Of a stretch of DNA of 64,000 nt, positions 23,964-37,669 are shown one piece after another. Source of the DNA: Unio delphinus (lineage: Eukaryota > Mollusca > Bivalvia > Unionida > Unionidae); the NCBI GenBank assembly GCA_029339505.1, contig JAQISU010000003.1, forward strand, positions 22,781,001 through 22,845,000, given 5' to 3'. The translations under genes were made by a program, and so were the position numbers. A model generated the notes under the pieces. The model had not been told where the DNA came from, searched no databases, and worked only from the letters and a program-made list of their open reading frames with translations. Position 1 is the first letter of the stretch. Each line of letters begins with the position of its first letter.

Positions 23964-25223
23964 TTATAAATTATTAGTTGTATCTTCCCCAGTTTGAGGG
24001 GAGCCTGGGTCATTGTTCTTGGATAAAGTGTCACTGACAGGTATATCGAAATCACTGGTGACATTAGAATAAAGAGTATTTTCAAAAACATTGGTTTGTT
24101 GAGTTCCATTGTTTTCCATTGAGGTGAGGGTGTCCATATTACAGTCTAGGTCTTTTTCCGGAGTTGAGTCTGAGTTCGATTCCTCAGTTCTCTTAGGTGT
24201 TTTGTTAGTTTTGGATGATTCTATGGTTGGAATTTGTGTCTCTATGACACTATCTTCTAAAGGATCTAAAGCCTCAGAAGAGGAAGAGAGGCTCTCCGCC
24301 TTCCTCTTCTTGTTGGTCTTTTTGTTGCTAATTTTGGTTGGGGTTGAGGTTTGTTGGGGTTTAGGCATTTTTCCCTCTGGTAAAGCTTCCACCACTTCTT
24401 CTACCTCAGTTATAAGAGTGTCAAAGGGGTTAATATGTATGAAAGTGGGCAAGATAACCTGAGACACAGGCTCTTTCCTATTGCCCACCTGGACCCATCC
24501 CTCATTTGTGTTAGTCTTTGTCTTATTTTGCAGAGCATCTGCATATGGAGTCTTGGGTGTGTCTACTTTTTTGCAATCCCAAGGACCGTGACCCCTTTCC
24601 CCACATTTTGTGCATTTTCTGTCCTGCTCACATCCTTTGTACCATGAGCGTACTCTAAATCCCAGCACATAGAAATACGGGGGTATCTTGACTGCTTGGT
24701 CTTTTTCGACTCTTATAAGTCTTACTGCAGTGGTTATTCCGTCAAAGCCCCAAGAGTTCCCATATTTATGCCCTTTGCTAGTTACTTGGAATCTTTGATG
24801 GAGCTTCATTTCCAACTCTATAGTATCAATTGAATATGGGAGGCCATGGAAGTGTACCTCGACCATTTTTGGGCCCAGCTCCCTTTCAATAGGAGGGGCG
24901 TCATGGACAAACATTGTTATCTCTCTAACCATAAATGAGTCAATGTTTAGAACTTGAACCTCTTGATCTTTTGGATATAACATGAACCTCTTTGGTCCAG
25001 CATTTTGCAATGCAGCAATTTTACTCATGTCAACCGACATGGCTTTCAACGCTGCCAAAATCTCTATTTGTTTAGGAGTTGTATCTGCACTTGATACCAG
25101 CAATTGGCACCCTTTTGGGTGGTGCGCCATCAGAATATGGTCTTCAACAGTGCATTTGAAATACAGATTTAATCTCGATCTGATCCCTGGGGGGTGGTTA
25201 GGGTTTTCCCCTGTTTGTTCCAT
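23964..25223 (-). CDS. LINE copy 3 ORF1: intact zinc-knuckle RNA-binding protein
   Basis: This is an uninterrupted frame of 419 residues from the ATG at 25223. An upstream in-frame ATG at 25361 would add 46 hydrophobic residues not conserved in copies 1 and 2, so I chose the inner start. Residues 15-30 form an Arg-rich head. Residues 30-215 are a conserved globular region with ALQNAGPKRFMLYPKD, MVEVHFHGLPYSIDT and IPPYFYVLGFRVRSWY, followed by one CCHC knuckle CTKCGERGHGPWDC. The rest is a disordered Ser/Thr/Glu-rich tail with a basic patch (KKTNKKRKAESLSSSSE) that could act as a nuclear signal, ending in NNDPGSPQ. ORF2 starts 62 bp downstream, so the two were probably made from one RNA. Confidence 0.85.
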   Translation of the reverse strand: MEQTGENPNHPPGIRSRLNLYFKCTVEDHILMAHHPKGCQLLVSSADTTPKQIEILAALKAMSVDMSKIAALQNAGPKRFMLYPKDQEVQVLNIDSFMVREITMFVHDAPPIERELGPKMVEVHFHGLPYSIDTIELEMKLHQRFQVTSKGHKYGNSWGFDGITTAVRLIRVEKDQAVKIPPYFYVLGFRVRSWYKGCEQDRKCTKCGERGHGPWDCKKVDTPKTPYADALQNKTKTNTNEGWVQVGNRKEPVSQVILPTFIHINPFDTLITEVEEVVEALPEGKMPKPQQTSTPTKISNKKTNKKRKAESLSSSSEALDPLEDSVIETQIPTIESSKTNKTPKRTEESNSDSTPEKDLDCNMDTLTSMENNGTQQTNVFENTLYSNVTSDFDIPVSDTLSKNNDPGSPQTGEDTTNNL

Positions 25224-25373
25224 TTCAATAAAGTATGGATTGCTAACAAATTTATGCAAATACAAAAAAAGAAAAGAAAGTGCTGTGAATAATTCAAACA
25301 AAGGTGATATAAAGGAAAAATTAACCTTTTGAAGAACAAGCAGGAAAAAATAAATCCACATATATATACGACA

Positions 25374-25384
25374 ACGAGCTCATC
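25374..25384. repeat. LINE target duplication, junction 3
   Basis: ACGAGCTCATC lies between the 5' end of copy 3 and the right flank. It differs from junctions 0 and 1 by one base. Confidence 0.8.
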
Positions 25385-27649
<2,265 letters not shown>

Positions 27650-28824
27650 TTAACTCATTCAGCCCCAACAAACTTATCAGTGACACTGTTTCTGTGCCCT
27701 AGCCACACTAAGCTGTGTCTAGCTGCTTGAATTTTAAAAAAAAAAAAATCATGCACATGCCTTCACACTTACTTAAATTTCTCTTCTTGTATCCAATATT
27801 AATCCATGAAATTTTCACCAATTAATCCAAATGAATTCGTTTACACATTGATGTACTTTTTTTCTTTTTGTCCAAGTCTTTCACAATTTATTTATACAAT
27901 TTTTACAAAATTATGTGCAAATTTGCTAGGAATATCGCATCATCAGCACTTAATTCTATTAAAAATAACCAGGAAAATTTAATATGTGATATGGTTTTAA
28001 ACAATTTGCACATACATTTACTTGGCAATGTTCACATCCAGTTTTTGGTTAAGATAGAACTTTGTTTCATAAACACATTTTGCAGTTGGATACCACGTTT
28101 TTTTTGGTGATACCAATATGCATTTTTTAGGCATATGGATTGGTTTCGTTTGCGATGTTTCTTCGGAAATAATAATAAGTGAAAAAAGATAGATTTCTCT
28201 TTTTTCCTTCTCAATTTGTCAATGTATGTTGTAGGTCCAGGATTCATTCCACTAAAATCATTGATTTGGACAGGCAGAAGACGATCGCTCCAATCTGCTA
28301 GATCGGCAGAAACTCTTTCATTTTCCAGATCAGCATCCTCTTTTTCTGACTATTCAATGTCAAAGAATCTTCTATGTCCCTTTTGAAATCTCACAAATTA
28401 TCCAACTGTCAAACATATCTTTCTTCTACTTACTCAATATTTTTTAGATCAAACCCGATAAACTCCTCATTTCCGCCCTCACCGCCATCAAAAATAACTC
28501 ATGCTTCCGCCATCATTTTACAATTTTTTAAGAAAAAAAACGTGTATTGAAACTACTCTTAAGTGGTAATCCTTGGTTTCCAAAAATTTAAAGATTGCCC
28601 AAACGAAAGTAAATTCATTTCTGATTGGTTGCAAGTGGACCTGATTCTTGGAAAAGCCCCATTTGTAACCAATTAGAGACATTCTCTCGACCACACATTT
28701 GGAACGAGTATGAACGGTACCAGCGAATGAATGCAGTTGAGAAACTTCGAGTGTAGACTGTATCGGCTGTTGAATGCAGAAACTAAATTACGAGCATAGA
28801 TGGTATCGAGGCCGAATGAGTTAA
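27650..28824 (-). mobile_element. piggyBac-type transposon, non-autonomous, 1175 bp
   Basis: The element is bounded by TTAA on both sides (27650-27653 and 28821-28824) with inverted ends TTAACTCATTCAGCCCC and GGCCGAATGAGTTAA. TTAA target duplication and a remnant of piggyBac transposase inside fit this superfamily. It is far shorter than an autonomous piggyBac. Confidence 0.8.
28000..28520 (-). pseudogene. piggyBac transposase N-terminal remnant
   Basis: From an ATG near 28512 on the minus strand, with stops and frame changes, the sequence reads an acidic N-terminal part with SADLADWSDRLLPVQINDF and then FSGMNPGPTTYIDK near 28240. It continues to a motif resembling the N-E-T-N..A region found early in piggyBac transposases (near 28150). 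The DDD catalytic core is absent, so the element depended on a transposase supplied elsewhere. The family call is moderate, supported by the TTAA ends. Confidence 0.6.
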
Positions 28825-29955
28825 GCTGAATTAATTTTATTCTTTAAACAAGTATGACATAGCTAATTTATTCTTAATGCATACGAGTTTAAAATCAGAA
28901 TTATTAATGATAGATGTAGATATGTTTATTTGGGGCTGGGTTTTGGAATGTCCTGTGTGTATTTGAAATAATTAGGGTTATGATTTTTATTGTGTGAACA
29001 TCAGGCTCATCTAGAAGGATAAATTCAGTGGGGCAATAGTTTTGTTTAGAAATATTATTTGTGACCTGAGGTCAAGTAGAGAGCTATATAATCTTGTAAA
29101 TGAAAGGATTTTTCAGTCGAGCTTTAATACCTAGCACTTTTAATTTGAATTATATACTGTGCCCAGTATTTCAGTTTTGAGTTGGAACATTGATTTCTTC
29201 CAGTGATTGAATTCAAGTGATTATTTTCTCTGGAAATACAAAAGTGCTCTGATAAAGTTCTCGGATAGAGACATTCACTGGAATTTATACTGAATTCCAT
29301 CCTGGAATTATTTTATTGTGATTCAACAAAAGACCGCTGACACATTACCACTCTATAAGCTACTACAGACACATCATCACCTTCAGATTTGGATTTATTC
29401 TGTACTTTTACTGAACTTTTTCAAGACTTTAAATTGCTAAGACTTGTGTCTGTAATTCTTGGATTTTTTGGGAATTTAATTTGCAATATTAATATTATTT
29501 TTTCTCATTTTTACTTTCTATTCTTGAGAAAAAATATTTATTTGTTGAATTTTGAGAAGCTTGCTGCTTTTCACTCTTTTTGTTACTTATTTGAAGAGCA
29601 TGGACTCTTAACAAGATGTATATGATTGAACATATACTTTGGTGGTTTTGTCATTTTTATTTTCATGTCCTCAATTCCCTGGTCCCAAACCAAGAAAATT
29701 CTGAATCAGACACCAAACTCATTACTAAATATAGAACATTATGCTTTTAGTAGTCAATGTTTATTTCTAATCCCCAGTGCTCAAAGAAATATTTTTTAGA
29801 CACAGACCACGGGCTGGTGACTTAAACAAATTCACAAGCCTGACCAAAAATCCACAAGCCTGGACTCCAATTTTCACATCCAATTTACAGCCTCCCCCCA
29901 GTCCTTTTTATTATTTTTCTTATGCTGGAATGCTTCACAAAGTAAACCTCTTTCA
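28825..29955. other. No recognised feature
   Basis: AT-rich sequence with no open frame of coding character and no repeat that I can name. Confidence 0.5.
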
Positions 29956-30370
29956 ATAATAATAATAAAAATAATGATGAGGACTTTGTATAGTGCCTAA
30001 TCTTTAGAAGCTGTAAGTGTTTTACAACATCTATAATGATATGACATCAGATAAACAAAAAGCAATAACCATGAAATTGGAAAACAAAAAATGCTGAAAA
30101 TATTTAAGGTACAAAACATTATTAGGTCTTTTAAGTTTGTTCTTGCAGTCAAAAAAAAGGTGAGTTTTAAGAGCACTCTTGAAATGGATTACTGTGTCTT
30201 TATGTCTAGTTTTAATGTGCAATTCGTTTCACATTGATGGGCCCTGGTATGCAAAAGAAAGTTGTCCATATGACTTCGTTTTCATAGTGGGAACAGTGAG
30301 TATACGATTGTCAGAAGATGAGCGTAAATATCTTGCTGGTGTGTACACATAGGTGAGGCCGGATAGCTTC
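29956..30370 (-). mobile_element. L2/CR1-like LINE 3' end fragment
   Basis: On the minus strand the sequence reads the ORF2 end with RHKDTVIHFKSALKTHLF (near 30190), then the 3' UTR with AGCTTCTAAAGATTAGGC and a (TTA)n-like tail at 29956. The same arrangement occurs at 42184-42920 and 53950-55040. Confidence 0.75.
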
Positions 30371-31275
30371 ATCAGGAATTTTGAAATTTATTTTTGTTGG
30401 GCTTTCCTGATAGCTTCTTCAATCAGCTTCAAAAATTAATTACACTTGAACACTATTCCTACAACTGACCTGACATGGTCATGTTTCAAGAAAACACAAT
30501 TTTAAGTAATCTTACCCCCAACCCACCACTTTAAGTGTATATTACATGTAGTATGTTAGTATGTATGTAGTGCCCTGTATGTATGTAATAGTAAATAGTC
30601 ATGATTGGAGCTGATGTATAACTATCCCTTGGGCAGTTTTAATAGTAGCAATTACAGGTCAATCAACTTAGATCTGCTAGATGCATGTACAAAAACAAAA
30701 AGTTGTTACATATCATTGCCTTGAGTGAATGTTTAAGCCATATGTATTATATTTTTGACAATTTTGTGAACAACTGCAACATTTCTTTGAAGTCAGAATA
30801 TACTGCATATTATATCGAATGCAAATCATAATAATTTTATTTGTCGGAACATTGTTCAAGTGTTAATTAACGTTTGAAGCCGATTTAGGAAGCAATTAGC
30901 TATCAGCAAAGCCCACCCCAAATAAATTTCAGAACTCTTGGTTGATTGATTTTATTTCCTGAAACATGCCAATGGTGAAAAAAAAGAAGTAGGGTTATTA
31001 ATTCTTTGCACATCCTGCAAGCAACACATTGACGTACATCAACTTAGTTCTGACCAGGATTCACTCAGAGAATATAGCAGAGAAGTTTGAACACCAGTCC
31101 CTAGTTAGTGTAGTAAAGAACACTAATGACACTTGCATTACCTTAAAACCCCTTTTAACCCTATTGAATTTATATTCGAATTGTAGCTGTCGTAATATTG
31201 CATGATAATATTAAAAACAGCGAAATTCTGGGTCTGTGGAAATTGGAATCAATGCTTGTGGTATTTCAGTTAGGG
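30371..31275. other. No recognised feature
   Basis: AT-rich intergenic or intronic sequence. I see no gene in it. Confidence 0.5.
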
Positions 31276-31806
31276 CTTATGTTACGTGTATTTGATTTGG
31301 GTCATTTATTTTTTATTTTAATTGTTTGTTTGTCAGATTCAAATTTGACATTTTAAGTTTAAGATTCATTCATTGAGAGAAGACCTGTACTTTACAAATA
31401 AACACCAGGTGTTGACCTCATTTCTGACCTGGCTTCAGAGTTGTAAACAAGCTTTTAAAATGATTGGTTTATTCCAAGGACATTATGGAGCTTTGTTATA
31501 AACATCTTTCTATTTTTAGTTGGGTCATACGGTGTGTACGAGAATTTTTGAACGTAAATTTGTTCTAAAAGATTATAGAAGATCATGTGACCCCTTTCTT
31601 GTTTATGTAAAAACGGGTATATAAATTATGTTTTGGAGCAAACTATTTAGTAGAAGTTGGGCTGTTAGAATACTAAGTTGTGTGTCATTTTGAGTTATTT
31701 TAAATTACCTTGTATTGGAAATTATTTCCATTCGTTTGGATCAGAGGATTTATTTTGTTATTTATCTGGAAAATAATTGTGCTCATTGAATTTCATTACC
31801 AAGAAC

Positions 31807-32728
31807 TAGGGATGTTAATATTGTTTTTTTTTTCCAAAACCGATTATCGTCGGTTTTTGTCCTACATTGAAAATTACAGGAAATATATTCTTATAATGCA
31901 AGTTAGTGAATGCCTCTTGCGAATAAAAGATATTCATTACATACCATAACATATAGACGCGCATCGTCTGACGGCATGGAGGACGATATTGTGGCTCCAC
32001 CAAAGCCATCAAATCACGGAAGGAATTGGATTCAACAATCGAAATGGGTAGCATGTTTTCAGCGACAAACTTAGCTACAGCAGCAGTAACTTTTTCTTGA
32101 TGACTATCAGGACAGTTTCTTTGTGTTCCAATAAATGTTGTTAATCGCAGCTGAACAGTTGAAGGAGCCGCAATTCCAGGATGTTTGCTATGCAAATGTG
32201 CATGCAATCCAGTAGTAGTACCACCGCTCCGACTTATTTGTTGTGAACATAGTTTACAGCAAGCCATGCTTGATGAAATTTTTTCAAAGTTTTCCCATAC
32301 GTCAGATTTATTTATACGACCAGCCATGTTTGTAAACTTGAAAAGACACAGCCAGCAGAGACCAGTCCTCAACAACAGAGACTGTAGCTATTAACAGTCT
32401 ATTGTTGTCAATTTTGGACATCAAAGAACTTAGCGACCGGTCGGTTGACTAACTATTTACATCCCTCAACAATAAAAATATTCATTTACAAACACGCTGC
32501 ATGGAGCACTCACAAATTCTAAACAAACACACCTTATCTGCTGGCCATATTGTATTAAAATGTAAACACTAAACAAATGCATGAATTAATTTTTTCTGGC
32601 ATCTTTTAAAATTTTCACTACAAAAATGGTAAAAAATATTGAATTCGATTATCGTTTTGTAAAAACAAAAACCGATAATCGTTTTCAAAACCGATAATCG
32701 GATTTCTGATTTTCGTTTAACAACCCTA
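31807..32728 (-). mobile_element. hAT transposon, 922 bp, internally deleted
   Basis: The termini are TAGGGATGTTAA and its near-complement TTAACAACCCTA, flanked by the perfect 8-bp duplication CCAAGAAC (31799-31806 and 32729-32736). Subterminal ACCGATTATCG words occur near both ends and probably bind transposase. It sits inside the solo LTR, so it is younger than that LTR. Confidence 0.92.
31920..32327 (-). pseudogene. hAT transposase, N-terminal BED-finger part only
   Basis: The frame starts at the ATG at 32327 (a further in-frame ATG lies at 32375). It opens with a BED zinc finger: SDVWENFEKI, then C-x2-C at CKLC and H-x4-H at HAHLHSKH. The linker QEKVTAAVAKFVAENMLPIS and then SNSFRDLMALVEPQYRPPCR follow, which is the usual start of the hAT catalytic region. 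The frame then runs into the element's left end; the RNase H-like core and the dimerisation domain are missing. It could still bind element ends if expressed, but could not transpose. Confidence 0.8.
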
Positions 32729-33021
32729 CCAAGAACTGACTTCATCATGTGACATCGTCTTCCATCTTGGATGCTTCACTAAGATTCAAACTGGGAATTA
32801 TTTGGACATTTTATTACCAGGACTTTTGCAATTTCACTAGTGGATTATATTTTGATTTGTTTTTTTGGATTAATTTTGGAATTGATTCTTAAAACCGTAA
32901 GTTTATTTTCCTTTTCTGGAAAATATTTGTACTTAATAAATTGTTTATTAAGTTTTTACTGGCTTGTTATTTTCACTCTTTCTATGTTATTGTTTATTTG
33001 AGCCTAAGCACGTAACACTTA

Positions 33022-34679
33022 TGAGTTTATTTATGTCATCAGCCTGGGTCCAGTGTCTAAGAGGCACTGTGTTGAGTTCATTTTTTGTGCTCATAGTTTC
33101 ATGACTATGTTGCCAGGCTTCTTGAATCATCCCAGAGTTCTTGGAAATTGTAAATGTACATATTGTAAAATGCTCCACTCATTGTATATTATTATCCAAA
33201 TACCCTGAGAAAGCTGTCTTACTTGAAATTGCCCTACTCCCAGCCATACATATGACAGAACCAGGACATCATACCAGTAGATTTACTTATTCTCATTAAT
33301 ACTTTGGCATCTAAACAAAGATTTAATTTTTAATCAACACAAATTTTACTTGTTTTGATGGATAAAAAAGAAAAGTGCATATCAGCCATTAAATGCATTC
33401 TCTTCATGATCAAAATTAAAAAGAAACATTCTTGAACATGGATGAGATTCTGATGGAAAAAGTTTTTGTTTAAAATTAAAATGAGTCAGTGTGCAGTCAA
33501 TTAAATGAAAAGGAAGAGTTGTATAGTTTACATCAAAGATTATTTAAATAAAACTACATAAGTATTTTTAGTTTCCTTTATAAGATCACTGACTGGTGAC
33601 CACTAACGACTAAGTCATGATTATTTGAGTTTCATGCTTAACAGATTCACAGTAGTTTTCTGGTCTAGAATTCCCCCTGAATCATTTTGTATTTTGTGAA
33701 GAATGGATATTGTCCTGTCTGTATCAGTATTAGAATGTGGCAATGATACAATGATGTACAGTCTATAAAGAACTTTAAAACATTTTCTGTGACATGGTTG
33801 CTAAAGTTTCTGATTCTCACCCAGTCAAATTCACACTCAAGAAGTAAGTTCCAGAGTTTGACTTGATGTGTATTACTGAGCCGCATATTTCTTGGCTAGT
33901 GTTTGTTAGCTTTGGGAGCAGATATGTTTTGGCAGTTCAACATGAATTGAACCAAGAAATGTATGAGCACAGTCCATATATTGCTCTGAAAAACATTTTT
34001 CCAATGCAAAGCAATTAAATAGGGCAACAAAAAATCAAAATACTTACTAAAGTGTATCTGGTGAAATAATTTATTAAAAATACTTGAAAGCCACACAAAG
34101 CCATTTATAATTTATAACACCTCAAAAAATCTGACATTTGGGTTCAAACTCTCCAATTTACACAAGATAATCATTTACCGGTAATAGCTTTCTGTGTACA
34201 CAGGTTAGCCTTTATCAAACAAGTACTCAGCCATGCATTTTTGCACTGGTCATTGTACTGTAACATATCTGTTTCTCATTGGTTTCAGTAATGTGGGGAA
34301 AGAATATGTTCAAATACCTTATTTTGTTTTCACAAGTTTTTAAGTGACTTAAATTTCAAAAACAGTAGATTTCAGCTATTAAACAGTCTGATCCATTGAC
34401 AGTCTTTAAAACAGTATTTTTGTCCTGCCACCAGTAGAATCTTATGTATGGTTCCAGCCTCAGAAGAATTTTTATTGAACATGTCTGAGGGTAATCTTTT
34501 TTGACCAAGCACGGTTTACTTAGATGTAGTCAATAAAGAAAGAACAAATCCAGTTAAAAAATTTGTTTGTAGCAAACAACATCACTAGATTCAACTTCAT
34601 AGTTAACTCCACAGCACTTCCATAAATCATCAGTTTTTTTTTTATTGATATGGAAAATAAAAAAAACTGTTAAAATGTC
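33022..34679. other. No recognised gene
   Basis: AT-rich sequence without coding character on either strand. Confidence 0.5.
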
Positions 34680-35010
34680 TCAGTGAACATGATACCAAGA
34701 AAGCTACAAGGCTTGATCAGATTGGTCCAAGACTCATTAAATTTATTGCCTCTGCTATTTTAGATAGCATAACATTGATAATCAGTTTAAGTATTGCAAC
34801 CTCATTAGTACCCAAAATATGGAAATCTGCAACAGTAACTCCTATTTGCAAATCTGGTCCTAAGGATGATGCTGATAACTACCGGCCAATCTCATTACTA
34901 CCAAACTTGTAAAAATTAATTGAAAAACATGTCAATGACTCATTCATGCTATATTTAACCAAACACCTGCTGTTACACTTGAACTCTACACTGAAATTAG
35001 TTTTTGCATT
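34680..35010 (+). pseudogene. L2/CR1-like reverse transcriptase fragment, fingers region
   Basis: With one stop, the plus strand reads KATRLDQIGPRLIKF, IWKSATVTPICKSGPKDD and DNYRPISLLPNL followed by KLIEKHVNDSF. These are the first conserved blocks of an L2/CR1-type reverse transcriptase. It is cut off on both sides. Confidence 0.75.
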
Positions 35011-35948
35011 AATTTCATGAAGTGAAAGGTATAATATCTAAACATCCACAATGTCAACAATGTTCAGTTCATTTATCTATGTCAGGAACTCATCATTCTT
35101 TAGGAACTCATCATTCTTTAGGTTTATACAGTCTCTTTCTTTCTCAGTTTGGTTGCATTCAGTAAAAAGTGATACAAGATATGTTTAGAGACTAATTTAT
35201 TCTTAAAAGTTGAGTGGTGGTGATACACAAAGCATATATATTGGTAGGCCGCAAGAAAATGAAGATGGTGTGGGTGGATTATAGCAGCCACATGTCTCCT
35301 TCAAAGCATGTTAAGACTGAACACTGGTGCTTAGAACCATTTCATTTTGTTTTGGTTTTACTAAAGAAGAAATTGTGTTTGTTGATGCATGTATGGGTAT
35401 TTTGTGGAACACACTAGATGTACTTAGTAAGTTACTCCTACAGACGACCCTTTTTCATCCCTAAATGTGTTCCCCATAGCAGTTCTTAATATTGTCTCAC
35501 ACTGCATCATTTATAGAGCATCTTGCCTCTTCAGAATTTTCTTGTGAGTTCTCTCACTCATAATGAAATTAAGTTTAAATGAAGTCGTATACCCAATTGT
35601 CACATCTTTACTTTGAAAAATTTACATGTTTTCATTAAATGGTCATGCTTAACTAACTGTAAATTGTTGGAATTAGTTCAGTTGAAATGTCATACATACA
35701 TGGGCTTGCTTATAAAAAAAAGCAAAATGCCCAAATTTAGATCTGTTGTCACTGATCTGAGTCTATTTAGTTTATTAAAAGTATTCAGTAAAACAATCAA
35801 CATTGACTCTAATCTGCTAGCAATTATTATGCAATGGCATATCAGAGTCTGTGATGTTTGCAGTTGGACTTGTACATGAGTACATATAGTAGATAGGATT
35901 GAGATTATCAGTACAAATTCTAATTATTCTGTGGATTATTTTCTTCAG
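35011..35948. other. Sequence before the first supported exon; no gene recognised
   Basis: It contains a short 18-bp direct repeat near 35085-35120 and AT-rich filler. An upstream exon of the WD40 gene could be here or further left, but I find none that fits phase. Confidence 0.4.
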
Positions 35949-36180
35949 CTTTGATAAGCAAATATCAAATAAAGCCTGTTTGAAGATGACATTTGAAAGA
36001 GATCTCACTGAAGATCAGAAGAAGCAGATTGTACCAAAGACTAATGTTTCAACTGAAGTACTTGTCAGAATAAAGTATGAAAAGTTGAAGAACTGGCAAA
36101 CTGTGAAGAAAGAGATACAGTCACTTTTGGACAATCCTGATTGGATAGAAGCTGCCATAACCCTGGTTTATGGCCCACAG
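35949..36180 (+). CDS. WD40 gene exon 1 (first visible)
   Basis: Acceptor TTTTCTTCAG and donor CAG/GTATAA. It reads FDKQISNKACLK, then MTFERDLTEDQKKQIVPK and NPDWIEAAITLVYGPQ. The ATG at 35986 has A at -3 and could be the start; the frame is open upstream to the acceptor, so an earlier exon is equally possible. The exon ends in phase 0. The region is predicted helical and is not WD-like. Confidence 0.75.
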
Positions 36181-36289
36181 GTATAAATGTGTTGTAGTTT
36201 AAGTTTTGTTGTTTGCAATAAATCATGTGTCCAGTAATTAGGCACTTTTCCAGTGTTTCTCTTGGTTCATTTACTAGATTCAGGTAACC

Positions 36290-36825
36290 CTGTTTGGTTG
36301 CTACAAAATACAGCATATTGGGCTGCTGCATAATATAGCATATTGACCTATTATATAATACAACATATTGGGCTGTTCCATAATACAGCACATTGAGCTG
36401 TTTCATAATATAGCATATTGGACTGTGTAATAATATAGCCTATTGGGCTGTTTCATAATACAGCATATTGGGCTGTTTCATAGTGCATGATATTTGACTT
36501 TCATAATATAGCATATTGAACTGTTTCATAATACATCATATTAGGCTGTTTCATAATATAACATTGGGCTGTTTCATAATACATCATATTGGACTGTTTC
36601 ATAGTATATTGTATTGGGCTGTTTCATAATACAACATATTGGGCTGTTTCATATTATATCATATTGGGCTGTTTATACAGCATATTGGGCTGTTTCATAG
36701 TACATCATATTGTGTTGTTTCATATATCATATTGGGCTGTTTTATAGTATAGCATATTGGGCTGTTTTATAGTATAGCATATTGGACTGTTTTATAGTAT
36801 AGCATATTAGGCTGTTTCAGCAATG
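36290..36825 (+). repeat. About 25-bp minisatellite in intron 1
   Basis: Roughly 20 imperfect copies of a unit like GGGCTGTTTCATAATACAGC followed by ATATT, with length variation from unit to unit. Confidence 0.9.
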
Positions 36826-36976
36826 TCATCATTATTGCTATAAAAAAAGGTATAAACATTCAGTTGTGCTAACCATTGAGATGAATACTTTCCGAGTCCT
36901 TATAAATTAAATGAGTAATTCTCTTAATTTTTTTAGAACATCTTTAACAAAATAATTCTTGTATTTGTGTCGTCAG

Positions 36977-37140
36977 TTGGTGTACACAATGAGACATCCC
37001 CGCATTGTGCAGTCCATGACACATTTCAAGACAAGCCTGTATGACATGTTCACCACCCAGTACAAATCTGGCAATGATCAGGAATTCAGTGTGTGGTTAC
37101 TGGGTAACAGAGATGGAAACATTTCCACTAAACATGCAAG
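36977..37140 (+). CDS. WD40 gene exon 2
   Basis: Acceptor TGTCGTCAG, donor AAG/GTAAAG. It continues exon 1 in phase 0 with LVYTMRHPRIVQSMTHF and ends in GNRDGNISTKHAR, with two bases of the last codon left over. GNRDGNIS resembles the turn and strand of a WD blade. Confidence 0.8.
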
Positions 37141-37669
37141 GTAAAGATATTGGAAACTATATGTTTTTTCACAGCATATGTTATAAGTTTTTTATGTTAG
37201 TGTTCTACTCGAGTTCATGCTAAATACTTTTTCTCCAGGTGTTAGTACTAAAATGGGCCTTTCCATACATCATTCAATCTGATTGTCTGTTTCCTTTACA
37301 CTTGTTTTACACAGTAACTTCTGTAATTAATATTGGATTCCAACCAGTGGAGCCTAATATTGACGAAGCCCTGGCTGAATTTTATTTTCAGCATTTTGTG
37401 CTATTTCATTTTAAGCATTTATTAGTATCGGATTCTAACCAGTGAAGCATTTTTTAAAAGCAGTTATTGCCATTGATTTTTGTCAGATTTTTTATTTAAT
37501 TTAGTTTATGCACAATAACTGTTAGTATTAGCTTTCAAACATATTTATTATTTTGGCATATTTTGTAGAAATTAGCTTCAATCTTTATCATGTGCACATG
37601 TTCTAGAGTAGACCCTGGATCATAATATAAAGATGTCAACAAGCCATTGTACTCTTGCAGTTTTGTTAG

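Larger units (their letters stand above)
19641..25373 (-). mobile_element. Tx1/L1-group LINE, copy 3
   Basis: A 5733-bp copy, the rightmost of the array, in the same orientation. ORF1 is intact and ORF2 has two or three frameshifts. Its 5' end is followed by ACGAGCTCATC and then unique sequence, so this is the 5' edge of the whole array. Its longer G run near the 3' end (19654-19669) is probably slippage. Confidence 0.9.
31280..33017 (+). repeat. Solo LTR of the Gmr1-like family, split by a hAT element
   Basis: The unit starts TGTTACGTG and ends GTGCTTAGGCTCAAA in inverted sense, with the TGTTACG / CGTAACA termini of the family. It is flanked by the 4-bp duplication CTTA (31276-31279 and 33018-33021). 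Without the hAT insertion it is about 808 bp. It is oriented opposite to the LTR at 2941, with TATATAA at 31617 and AATAAA near 32937. No internal region is present, so it arose by LTR-LTR recombination. Confidence 0.85.
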
